From contig NZ_CP133480.1 in NCBI RefSeq assembly GCF_031195445.1, positions 4,642,501 to 4,706,500 of the forward strand: 64,000 bases of DNA. The letters are read 5' to 3'. Every line of letters starts with the position of its first letter. Position 1 is the stretch's first letter. Of the stretch, positions 33,572 through 45,833 are shown in pieces. This DNA comes from Acuticoccus sp. MNP-M23. GTDB taxonomy: Bacteria; Pseudomonadota; Alphaproteobacteria; Rhizobiales; Amorphaceae. The notes under the pieces are model-generated. The model was not told where the DNA came from. It saw only the letters and a list, made by a program, of their open reading frames with translations, and searched no databases. Both the position numbers and the translations under genes were made by a program.

Positions 33572-35311
33572 TCAGTGGATCTCCGGCTCCGGCACCTTTT
33601 CGCCAAAGTCGGTCGTCAGGAAGTCGAAGTCGCAGCCGTCATTGGCCTGCTGGATGTGCTTGGAGAACATCACGCCGTACCCGCGGCCGTAGCGGGGCTC
33701 GGGCGGCACCCAGGCCGCACGGCGCGCCGCCAGCTCCTCGTCGGACACCGCCATGTTGAGCGTGCGGTTGGGAACGTCGAGTTCGATGATGTCGCCATTT
33801 TGCAGGAGCGCCAGCGGGCCGCCGATATAGGCCTCCGGTGCCACGTGGAGGATGCAGGCACCGTAGGAGGTGCCGGACATGCGCGCGTCCGACAGGCGCA
33901 CCATGTCGCGGTGGCCCTGCTTGATGAGGGCCTGCGGCACGGGGAGCATGCCCCATTCGGGCATCCCCGGTCCGCCCTGAGGGCCGGCGTTGCGCAGGAC
34001 GAGGACGGTGTCGGGCGTCATCGGGTAGTCGGGATCTTTGACGATCTTGGTCAGCTCGTCGTAGCTGTCGGCGATCAGCGCCGGACCCTTGTGGACGCGG
34101 AACTTCGGATCGCAGGCGGCGGGCTTGATGACCGCGCCGTCGGGCGCGAGGTTGCCCTTGAGGACCGCCAGCGAACCCTCGTGGTAGACGGGGTTGGAGA
34201 GCGGGCGGATCACGTCGTCGTTGTAGACCTTGGCACCTTCGAGGCCCTCGCCCATCGGCTTGCCGCTGACGGTGATGGCCGAACGGTCGAGCTTGTCGCC
34301 GAGCTGGTTCATCAGCGCGCGAAGACCGCCGGCGTAGAAGAAATCTTCCATCAGGTAGCCCTTGCCGGACGGGCGGACGTTGGCGATCACCGGCACGTCG
34401 TGGCCGATCCGGTCGAGATCGTCGAGCTCCAGCGGAACGCCGGCCCGGCGCGCCATGGCGATGAGATGGATGATGGCGTTGGTGGAGCAGCCGGTCGCCA
34501 TCGCCACCACAACCGCGTTGCGGACGGCGGCGGGGGTGATGACCTTGTCCGGCGTCAGGTCGTCCCACACCATTTCCACGGCGCGGCGGCCGCAGGCGGC
34601 GGCCATGCGCTGGTGGTTGGCGTCAGCGGCGGGAATTGAGGACGCGCCGGGAAGCGTCAGGCCGAGGCCTTCGGCAATTGCCGTCATGGTGGAGGCGGTG
34701 CCCATGGTCATGCAGTGGCCGTAGGAGCGGGCAATGCCGCCTTCCACGCCGGTCCACTCTTCCTTGCCGATGAGGCCCTCGCGCCGATCGTCCCAGAACT
34801 TCCACGCGTCGGTGCCCGAACCCAGCGTCTGGCCGGCATAGTTGCCGCGCAGCATCGGGCCGGCGGGCATGAAGAGGAACGGCACACCCATGGAGGTTGC
34901 GCCCATGACAAGGCCCGGCGTGGTCTTGTCGCAACCGCCCATCAGGACCGCGCCGTCGACGGGGTGGGAGCGCAGAAGCTCCTCGGTCTCCATCGCCAGC
35001 ATGTTGCGGTAGAGCATGGTGGTCGGCTTGACGTAGCTTTCCGACAGCGACAGCGCGGGAAGCTCCATCGGGAAGCCGCCCGCCTGCAGGATGCCGCGCT
35101 TCACCCACTCCGCACGGTCGCGAAAGTGCATGTGGCAGGGCTGGGCTTCGGACCACGTGTTGATGATCGCGATGACCGGCTTGCCCTCCCAGTCCTCCGG
35201 CCCGTAGCCCATCTGCATGGTGCGCGAGCGGTGGCCGAACGAGCGCAGGTCGTCGGGTGCCATCCAGCGGGCAGAGCGGAGTTCCTCGTAGGTCTTTTTA
35301 TTGTCGGTCAT
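33572..35311 (-). CDS. IlvD/Edd-family sugar-acid dehydratase (L-arabinonate dehydratase-like)
   Basis: 579 aa. Three cysteines, Cys59 (QPCHMH), Cys127 (GGCDKTTPG) and Cys200 (YGHCMTMG), match the [2Fe-2S] ligand positions described for Rhizobium L-arabinonate dehydratase. A Ser at about 479 in LSDARMSGTSYG matches the catalytic serine region. RSFGHRSRTMQMGYGPEDW and SLSESYVKPTTMLYRNMLAMETEELL are specific to the pentonate/hexonate dehydratase branch rather than dihydroxyacid dehydratase. Substrate is likely L-arabinonate, D-fuconate or D-galactonate-like acids. It lies 89 nt after the DapA-family gene. It suggests the operon handles aldonates as well as aldarates. Confidence 0.9.
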   Translation of the reverse strand: MTDNKKTYEELRSARWMAPDDLRSFGHRSRTMQMGYGPEDWEGKPVIAIINTWSEAQPCHMHFRDRAEWVKRGILQAGGFPMELPALSLSESYVKPTTMLYRNMLAMETEELLRSHPVDGAVLMGGCDKTTPGLVMGATSMGVPFLFMPAGPMLRGNYAGQTLGSGTDAWKFWDDRREGLIGKEEWTGVEGGIARSYGHCMTMGTASTMTAIAEGLGLTLPGASSIPAADANHQRMAAACGRRAVEMVWDDLTPDKVITPAAVRNAVVVAMATGCSTNAIIHLIAMARRAGVPLELDDLDRIGHDVPVIANVRPSGKGYLMEDFFYAGGLRALMNQLGDKLDRSAITVSGKPMGEGLEGAKVYNDDVIRPLSNPVYHEGSLAVLKGNLAPDGAVIKPAACDPKFRVHKGPALIADSYDELTKIVKDPDYPMTPDTVLVLRNAGPQGGPGMPEWGMLPVPQALIKQGHRDMVRLSDARMSGTSYGACILHVAPEAYIGGPLALLQNGDIIELDVPNRTLNMAVSDEELAARRAAWVPPEPRYGRGYGVMFSKHIQQANDGCDFDFLTTDFGEKVPEPEIH

Positions 35312-35400
35312 TTTCGTCCAGCGGTTCTGGTGGGCAGGGTCATCCCCCGCGAATAATTTACTGTAGCAGCAAGTTCGGGTGCGGCGGATGCCCCAATGTC

Positions 35401-36315
35401 TTATGCCGCAGCCGCGAGGCCCTTGATCCGGGCGACGAGGTCTTCGAGCCGCTTGCGCTCGTCCGGCTTCAGGCGCGGCACGCCCGGCAGGCGGACGGGG
35501 CCGGCGGGCTGGCCGAGGATTTCCAGCGCCTCCTTCACCACGGTCACGTTGGCGCCGTTGTTGTAAAGGGTGCGCAGCTTTTCAAAATCGACCACCTCGT
35601 CGATGTCGGCGCGCGCGGCGGCGTAGTCGCCCGCCTCCAGCGCCGCGAAGATGCGCAGCGAAAGCGCGGGGAAGACGTTGACGAGGCCGGAGGTGAAGCC
35701 CTTCGCGCCCAGCGCATACATCGGCGGCGCCCAGCCTTCGGCGAGACCGCAGACCCACAGCGTGTCGCAATGTCTTGTGGCGCGGATGACATCCGCCAGC
35801 ATCATCATGTTGGCGTTGGCGTACTTGATGGCGGCAATGTTGGGGTGCTCGGCAAGGCGGATCATGTTGGCAAGGCCGGGCTCGTCGGACCGGAGGTAGG
35901 CGACCACGGGAACGGTGGCGTGTTCGGCAATGTCGAGGAAGTAGTCGATCTTGTCGGCCGGGCCGGCGAACGGGTCGGTCGGCCAGTGGACCATGATGGC
36001 CCCTGCCCCGTCGGCAATGGCCGCACGGGCGCTGGCCTTGGCCTCCACCAGCGCGCGGCCGACGGCGGCCGTCACCAGCGCCTTGCCGTCCACCGCCTCG
36101 GGGACCGCGGCGTGAAGCGTGCGGATCTCGTCTGCCGACAGCGAGAAATATTCGCCGGTGTTGCCGGCGGCGATGACGTTTTTCACCCCGGCTTGCGCAA
36201 TCTGCGCGGCAATGGCGGCGGAGCGTTTGCCGTCCACCGCGCCATCGGCGGAATAGACGGTGACCGGCACGCCGGAAATCTGGGACAGGGCCAATCTGGT
36301 TTCAATCGCAGGCAA
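35401..36315 (-). CDS. DapA-family dehydratase/aldolase (5-dehydro-4-deoxyglucarate or 2-keto-3-deoxy sugar-acid type)
   Basis: 304 aa TIM-barrel class I aldolase-family protein. The Schiff-base Lys164 is in IAAIKYANANMMML, the conserved Tyr140 in VVAYLRSDEP and the carboxylate-binding loop GNTGEYFSLS at 51-60. In uronate and pentose oxidative pathways such enzymes convert 5-keto-4-deoxyglucarate to 2-oxoglutarate semialdehyde plus CO2, or 2-keto-3-deoxyarabinonate to the semialdehyde. Both products would feed the aldehyde dehydrogenase at 17.8 kb. A retro-aldol role (pyruvate-releasing) remains possible. The first 14 nt overlap the end of the GntR regulator gene, so the two are co-transcribed. 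Confidence 0.86.
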   Translation of the reverse strand: MPAIETRLALSQISGVPVTVYSADGAVDGKRSAAIAAQIAQAGVKNVIAAGNTGEYFSLSADEIRTLHAAVPEAVDGKALVTAAVGRALVEAKASARAAIADGAGAIMVHWPTDPFAGPADKIDYFLDIAEHATVPVVAYLRSDEPGLANMIRLAEHPNIAAIKYANANMMMLADVIRATRHCDTLWVCGLAEGWAPPMYALGAKGFTSGLVNVFPALSLRIFAALEAGDYAAARADIDEVVDFEKLRTLYNNGANVTVVKEALEILGQPAGPVRLPGVPRLKPDERKRLEDLVARIKGLAAAA

Positions 36316-36982
36316 GATCAGCCCCTTTCGGTGTGAAGACGGAATTCATGTAGAGGTCGCCGGAGCGGCGGACGTGGCTGTGCATGGCATCCGCCGCGCC
36401 GGCCGCATCGCCTGCGACAATTGCCTCGCAGATGGTGCGGTGTTCCTCCAGCGCCCTGGCGCTGTCGGCCGCCTGCCGGTGGATCACGCGGCGGGCGGTG
36501 TCATCATAAAATTGCTGCTGGGCGACCATCCGCACCAGATGCCGGCTGCCGGATATGCGGTGGATTTCGCCGTGGAACGCCTCGTTGAGGACAATGAGCC
36601 GTTCCACATCCATGGCGTCCGTCGCCTCGCCCATCAGCCGAACGGTCGCGCCAAGTCCGGTGCGGCCCTCCGGGTCGATCCGCTCGGCACAAAGGGCGGC
36701 AATGGGCGCTTCCAGCGCCGCCCGGGCAAGGATCATCTCCTGCGCGAATGCCTTGTCGAAGCGCACCACCAGACCCTTGCGCGGCTCCACCTCGATCAGG
36801 CCTTCGGCTTCCAGCTGGCGCAGTGCCTCCTTGAGCGGCGTGGTGGAGACACCGAGCGCCTCGGCCAACGCCCGCTCGTTGAGGCGCGTGTCCGGCGCAA
36901 ACTGCCCCGCAATGATCGCCATGCGCAGCGCCTGACGCACGTGATCGCGAAGCGAGACGCGGGCCGCCGGATCGAGCCGCAT
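36302..36982 (-). CDS. GntR-family (FadR/FCD) transcriptional regulator
   Basis: About 226 aa from ATG 36982. The winged helix spans residues about 5-75 (LRMAIIAGQFAPDTRLNERA, LGVSTTPLKEALRQLEAEGL, VEPRKGLVVRF). The FCD ligand-binding domain follows, with metal/ligand residues in LNEAFHGEIHRIS and EEHRTICEAI ... DAMHSHVRRS. Alternative start: TTG at 37021 with GGGGAC upstream, adding 13 residues. As the first gene of the aldarate operon it likely controls it, with a sugar acid as inducer. A perfect palindrome at 37052-37061 just upstream is a candidate operator for autoregulation. Confidence 0.9.
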   Translation of the reverse strand: MRLDPAARVSLRDHVRQALRMAIIAGQFAPDTRLNERALAEALGVSTTPLKEALRQLEAEGLIEVEPRKGLVVRFDKAFAQEMILARAALEAPIAALCAERIDPEGRTGLGATVRLMGEATDAMDVERLIVLNEAFHGEIHRISGSRHLVRMVAQQQFYDDTARRVIHRQAADSARALEEHRTICEAIVAGDAAGAADAMHSHVRRSGDLYMNSVFTPKGADLACD

Positions 36983-37051
36983 CAGCAACGGCTGCGTGCT
37001 GTCCTGCGCATTCTCGTCCAAGCGTGCCGTCCCCGAAATTATGCTGGGATT

Positions 37052-37061
37052 TGATATATCA
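37052..37061. promoter_or_regulatory. Candidate GntR operator palindrome
   Basis: TGATATATCA, a perfect 10-bp palindrome in otherwise GC-rich DNA, lies 30-70 nt upstream of the two possible GntR starts and about 140 nt upstream of the divergent HupE/UreJ-like gene. FadR-type regulators bind short palindromes with an AT-rich centre. I did not find another copy upstream of the uronate genes at 15-18 kb. Confidence 0.5.
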
Positions 37062-37199
37062 CAGGATGGAGCCTGTCGAGGTGCAAGGTGCGGCGCCGCG
37101 AGGCGCCGAAAAAAGGGCAATGTGCCATCAAATAGGCGCGTTGGGTCTGCTATGCGGGGGCCGCGCGCGGCGACCGCCGCCAAACATAGGACAGGCCCC

Positions 37200-38480
37200 A
37201 TGAAACGCAGGCTGCCGGTATCGCTGGTCGTGCTCGTCACCCTTCTGGCTGCGCTGATGATGCCAGCCGCCACCGACGCCCACTTCGACCTTTCGGCCGA
37301 AAACCGCGTGATTGTGGTGGCGCGGGACGACAACGCCATGCGGATCTACATGCGCATTGCGGGACCGCTCCTCTATGCGGCTGCAGTGGACGGCCAGACC
37401 GGGCACCCCGCGACAACACCGCTGGTCGCCCCCTTTGTGGCCGGTGAAGCAAGCGGGACCGGCGCGGCCCTGTTCGATACCGCCGCCATCGACGCTGACC
37501 CGGTCGCCTTCGCCGCGTTCATCGCCAGCGGCTACACGTTCCAGGTGGACGGGCGCGCCGTGGATGGCCGGGCCGAGCGCGCCGCAATCCACCGCGACCT
37601 TGAGGTCCTTCCCTTTGCCACCGCAGCCGAAGCCGCCGCAAGCATCGCCGCCGAACGGCAGAACGATGCCGATCCGCTGCCCATCGACCAGTCTGTTGTT
37701 GAGGTGGAAATCCTCCTGGAGGATGTGGACGGCGCGGGCAGCCTGTCCACCGCGAGCACCCTGCCGCCCCTGCCGCTGACCGGCGGCGCTGCCGTCCAGA
37801 ATCACATTATCGATACGCTGGACGGGACGGCGCGGATCCTCACGGTCGACGGCCAGCTGCAAACGCCGGTAGTGCTCAACCGCTCGCTTCTCGATGCGGT
37901 GACGACGTTCGTGCTCCAGGGCATCCACCACATTCTGGAGGGGCCGGACCATGTGCTGTTCGTCCTCTGCCTGGTGGCCGCGGCCCGCTCGGTCGGCGTG
38001 CTCCTGTGGGAGGTGACCGGCTTCACCATCGGCCATTCGGTGACGCTGATTGCGGGTTTCCTGGGCTTCGTGCCCGCGGCACCCTGGTTCACGCCAGCCA
38101 TCGAAACGGCCATTGCACTCTCGATCATCTTTGTGGCGGTGCTGGCGCTGCGGCCCGGACGGCAACAGCACATGGTGCTGATCACCGGGGCGTTCGGCCT
38201 TCTCCACGGCTTCGGCTTCTCGTTCGTCCTCCACGACATATTGGGGCCGGACGCGCCGAACCTCTTTGCGTCGCTTCTCGCCTTCAACCTCGGCGTGGAG
38301 ATCGGCCAGCTGATGATCGTGGTCCCGGCCTTTGCGCTGCTCGTCCTTCTCCACCGGGTCAGTGGCCGGCTGGACAATTATGCCCGCTATGGCGCGGCCG
38401 CCGTTGCAATCGGGGTATCCGTGATCTGGGTTGTGGAGCGGGTCGACCTTGTGCGCATTGCGGTGGAGACCGGCGCCTGA
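37200..38480 (+). CDS. HupE/UreJ-family membrane protein with periplasmic domain
   Basis: 426 aa. A signal peptide/first helix (residues about 5-27, ending TDAHFDL) is followed by a roughly 200-residue extracytoplasmic region. A C-terminal block of about six helices then has conserved histidines: GIHHILEGPDHVLF, GFTIGHSVTL, LLHGFGFSFVLHD, and FNLGVEIGQLM. This is the HupE/UreJ_2 type, proposed to handle nickel, cobalt or another metal at the membrane. No hydrogenase, urease or metalloenzyme gene is near, so the partner is unknown. ATG 37200 is preferred because it starts the signal peptide; the open frame extends about 68 codons upstream without such a signal. Confidence 0.84.
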   Translation: MKRRLPVSLVVLVTLLAALMMPAATDAHFDLSAENRVIVVARDDNAMRIYMRIAGPLLYAAAVDGQTGHPATTPLVAPFVAGEASGTGAALFDTAAIDADPVAFAAFIASGYTFQVDGRAVDGRAERAAIHRDLEVLPFATAAEAAASIAAERQNDADPLPIDQSVVEVEILLEDVDGAGSLSTASTLPPLPLTGGAAVQNHIIDTLDGTARILTVDGQLQTPVVLNRSLLDAVTTFVLQGIHHILEGPDHVLFVLCLVAAARSVGVLLWEVTGFTIGHSVTLIAGFLGFVPAAPWFTPAIETAIALSIIFVAVLALRPGRQQHMVLITGAFGLLHGFGFSFVLHDILGPDAPNLFASLLAFNLGVEIGQLMIVVPAFALLVLLHRVSGRLDNYARYGAAAVAIGVSVIWVVERVDLVRIAVETGA

Positions 38481-38490
38481 CGCGGACGCG

Positions 38491-39336
38491 TCAGGCTTCG
38501 CGCGCGAGCCAGAAGACGGCGTGGGACGCGCTGTCGTCCTGCGCCAGAATGCGGGTGAGCGGCGGCAGCAGGACCGCAAGCTCCGCCTCCAGCGTATAGG
38601 GCGGATTGACGATGATTAGGCCGGACCCTTCAAGCCCGGTCTCGCCCCGCCGCACATCCATCTCCACGCACAGGATGCTGGGGATCTTTGTTGCCGCCAG
38701 CGCCATGTGAAAGGCGGTGATCGGCGCGCCGTACTTTTTCGGATACCACAGGCAGAACGTGCCGCCGGCAAAGCGGCGGTGGCCAAGGGCGAGGCCGTCC
38801 GCAAGGCGGGTATATTCGCCGGGCTCTTCGAAGGGCGGGTCCACCAGCACCAGCCCGCGCCGTTCCTTGGGCGGCAGATGTCCTTTCAGCGCCAGCCACC
38901 CGTTAAGCCGCGTCACCCGCACCTGATGGTCGCCGGCAAACCGGTCCGCCAGCACGGCATGATCGTCGGGGTGAAGTTCTATGGCGGAAAGCCGGTCCAC
39001 AGGCCGGAGCAGTTGCCGCAGCAGAACCGGCGAGCCCGGATAGGCGGTCATGTCACCCGGCGCGTTGAAGGCGGCGACGGCATCGAGGTACGGCGCCAGC
39101 AGCGCTGCGGCCTCCGCCGGCAGGTCCGCACCGAGAAGCCGGCCGATGCCGTCGCGCCACTCGCCGGTGCGCTGCGCCTCGTCGGCGGAAAGGTCGTAGA
39201 GGCCGAGGCCGGCGTGAGTGTCGATCACGCGGAACGGCTTGGGCTTCTGGCAGAGGTAGCCGACGAGGCGCGCCAGAACGGCGTGTTTGAGGACGTCGGC
39301 GAAATTGCCGGCGTGGTAGATGTGGCGGTAGTTCAT
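38491..39336 (-). CDS. rlmJ: 23S rRNA (adenine-N6)-methyltransferase RlmJ
   Basis: 281 aa. The start MNYRHIYHAGNFADVLKH is the family hallmark. It continues with DTHAGLGLYDL (SAM binding), ELHPDDH and the catalytic motif IV LVLVDPPFEE (DPPF), plus LIIVNPPYTLE near the end. The enzyme methylates a single adenine of 23S rRNA (A2030 in E. coli). It is convergent with the HupE/UreJ-like gene (10 nt apart) and followed 10 nt after its start, on the same strand, by the end of the DUF2938 gene, so the latter is read before it. Confidence 0.94.
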   Translation of the reverse strand: MNYRHIYHAGNFADVLKHAVLARLVGYLCQKPKPFRVIDTHAGLGLYDLSADEAQRTGEWRDGIGRLLGADLPAEAAALLAPYLDAVAAFNAPGDMTAYPGSPVLLRQLLRPVDRLSAIELHPDDHAVLADRFAGDHQVRVTRLNGWLALKGHLPPKERRGLVLVDPPFEEPGEYTRLADGLALGHRRFAGGTFCLWYPKKYGAPITAFHMALAATKIPSILCVEMDVRRGETGLEGSGLIIVNPPYTLEAELAVLLPPLTRILAQDDSASHAVFWLAREA

Positions 39337-39346
39337 GGGGCTCCGG

Positions 39347-39829
39347 TCAGAGCGCTGCGAGAGCCAGCGCGGTGAGCCACAGCCCGAAGCCGAACACCAC
39401 GTGCGCGGTCAGTTGCACCGCGCGGACCGTCCAGCGGTCGGGCCGCTTCTGGGCTGCGATCCCGCCGCCCATGGCCGGGCTCATCACGCACCAGCCGAGG
39501 AGAACGGTCGTCACCCCGACAATCAGCGCGGGGCCGAGCGTCGGCGCGTCGGCCCACCCCACGCCCCAGATGAGAAGGAGCGCTGCGGCAAAGACGATGC
39601 CGGTGACGTAGTGCATCACCCAGCCGACGGCGGTTTCGCCCGCCAGCGACGGGCTGTTTGCAATGCCGTCATGGACCAGCCTGCCACGCGGGATATAGGC
39701 GAACCAGCGGCCGCCCATGGTCCAGTTGGCGCCAGGCAGACCGACGGCGGCCACCACCTTCCCCCACACATCGAAGATGGCAGTGGCGCCGATCCCGATG
39801 AGGACGCTGTTCAATAGAAATTCGCCCAT
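39347..39829 (-). CDS. DUF2938-family membrane protein
   Basis: 160 aa with about four hydrophobic segments. ATG at 39829 is chosen for GGGAGG about 6 nt upstream and for the N-terminal motif FLLNSVLIGIGATAIFDVW, typical of DUF2938. The loop GGRWFAYIPRGRLVHDGIA and the later GWVMHYVTGIVFAAALL and WCVMSPAMGGGIAAQKRP are the conserved parts. Function unknown. It is placed between gltB (26 nt upstream) and rlmJ on the same strand, probably in one transcript. Confidence 0.85.
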   Translation of the reverse strand: MGEFLLNSVLIGIGATAIFDVWGKVVAAVGLPGANWTMGGRWFAYIPRGRLVHDGIANSPSLAGETAVGWVMHYVTGIVFAAALLLIWGVGWADAPTLGPALIVGVTTVLLGWCVMSPAMGGGIAAQKRPDRWTVRAVQLTAHVVFGFGLWLTALALAAL

Positions 39830-39854
39830 GGCGCCCTCCCTCAAGTGCGGCGGA

Positions 39855-44543
<4,689 letters not shown>

Positions 44544-44784
44544 GCTCCCTCTTTGCCCGTCAGATGCGGGCACGTCCTCAGTTCGGGTCGCCGGCTTCTT
44601 CGTGAAGAAACCTGCGGCTCGAGCGTCCGTGATCCAGAATTGCGGAGGCTCGGCGCGCGGCAGGGCTTGTGCGAGCCTTGTGCGCGGCAGGCTCCTATAC
44701 AAGTTTTCACAGCCACGGCAAAGCCCGTCCATCTTCATCGCTGAATCGCGCATGAACGCTGAACGATAGCGCACGATTGACTCC

Positions 44785-44804
44785 CATACCAACCAGTCGG
44801 TATG
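44785..44804. promoter_or_regulatory. Candidate TetR operator
   Basis: An imperfect 20-bp palindrome CATACCAACC/AGTCGGTATG lies 8 nt before the TetR start. Its CATACC...GGTATG arms are perfect and the inner part (ACC-ACCAGTCGGT) resembles the ACCNACYNGTNGGT style of TetR/AcrR operators. Binding here would block the regulator's own promoter, which implies autorepression of the TetR-DUF1428 pair. It is about 240 nt from the divergent gltB start. Confidence 0.6.
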
Positions 44805-44812
44805 TTTGGCGC

Positions 44813-45448
44813 ATGAACGCTTTATCCGCCACCGTCGGCCGTGAGACAGCACGGACGCGCCTCCTCGATGCGGCAATCAAAATTGTCCGCTGCAAAGGGT
44901 TTGCCGCTACGTCGGTAGCGGAACTCTGCGCGGAAGCCGGCGTCACCAAGGGCGCGTTCTTCCACCATTTCGAGAGCAAGGATGCGCTGTGTGCTGCCGC
45001 AGCTTCCCACTGGTCGGAGACGACAGGTGCCCTCTTTCAAGGCGCACCTTACCACGCGCACGCCAACCCCGCCGACCGGGTGCTCGCCTACATCGGCTTT
45101 CGCCGCGCAATCCTTTGTGGCCCGCTTGAAGAAATCACCTGCTACGCAGGCACAGTGGCGCAGGAGGCCTACCAGTCGGACGCGATCCGGTCCGCCTGCG
45201 CCGCTGCAATCTTCGACCATGCGGCAACGCTGGAGGCGGACGTTGACGCCGCCCTCGCCGCAGCCGGCCGCACCGGCGAATTCTCGGCCGCAAGCCTCGC
45301 ACGGCACACCCAGGCCGTCCTGCAAGGGGCCTTCATTCTTGCCAAGGCCGCAGGAGACATCGCCCCCGCGGTCGAGAGCGTGGACCATCTCGGCCGCTAC
45401 TTCGCCCTCCTCCTCAACCGCGAATGGAGCACCGATGATGCCCGCTGA
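44813..45448 (+). CDS. TetR/AcrR-family transcriptional regulator
   Basis: 211 aa. The N-terminal helix-turn-helix is clear: [20 protein letters not shown], then [26 protein letters not shown] (residues about 28-53). The variable ligand domain fills the rest, with a late segment [20 protein letters not shown] typical of the AefR-like subgroup. ATG at 44813 follows a palindromic site by 8 nt. The gene for a DUF1428 protein starts 24 nt after its stop, so both likely respond to the same signal. Ligand unknown. Confidence 0.9.
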   Translation: MNALSATVGRETARTRLLDAAIKIVRCKGFAATSVAELCAEAGVTKGAFFHHFESKDALCAAAASHWSETTGALFQGAPYHAHANPADRVLAYIGFRRAILCGPLEEITCYAGTVAQEAYQSDAIRSACAAAIFDHAATLEADVDAALAAAGRTGEFSAASLARHTQAVLQGAFILAKAAGDIAPAVESVDHLGRYFALLLNREWSTDDAR

Positions 45449-45472
45449 TCGCGCTCACGAAGGGAACGACCA

Positions 45473-45826
45473 ATGACCTACATTCAGGGCTGCCTGTCGC
45501 CAGTGCCGCAAGGCCGGCGGGAGGATTATATCCGCTACGCCCGCCTCGCGGCCGACTGGTTGAAGGCCGAGGGCGCACTGCATGTGATGGAGGCGTGGGG
45601 CGCCGATGTGCCCGACGGTGAGACCAACTCGATGAACACGGCGGTGATGCGCAAGGACGACGAGGTTGTCGTCCTGTCCTGGATCGTGTGGCCGGACGCT
45701 GCAACCTCAAACGCCGCGATGGAGAAGATGATGAACGAGCCGCTGTTTGCTTCGGCGACCAACCCGATGCCGTTCGACGGCAAACGGATGATCTACGGCG
45801 GCTTCGAACCGATCGTCGAAGCGTAG
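45473..45826 (+). CDS. DUF1428 family protein (YbaA-like)
   Basis: 117 aa, dimeric alpha-beta barrel-like protein. The start MTYIQGCLSPVPQGRREDYIRYA, the central HVMEAWGADVPDGETNSM and the end FDGKRMIYGGFEPIVEA match DUF1428 throughout. The length is right for the family. No enzymatic role is established. Proteins of this type often sit next to a TetR gene, as here, and the TetR probably controls it. The stop is 7 nt from the convergent AI-2E permease gene. Confidence 0.9.
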   Translation: MTYIQGCLSPVPQGRREDYIRYARLAADWLKAEGALHVMEAWGADVPDGETNSMNTAVMRKDDEVVVLSWIVWPDAATSNAAMEKMMNEPLFASATNPMPFDGKRMIYGGFEPIVEA

Positions 45827-45833
45827 CCCGCCG

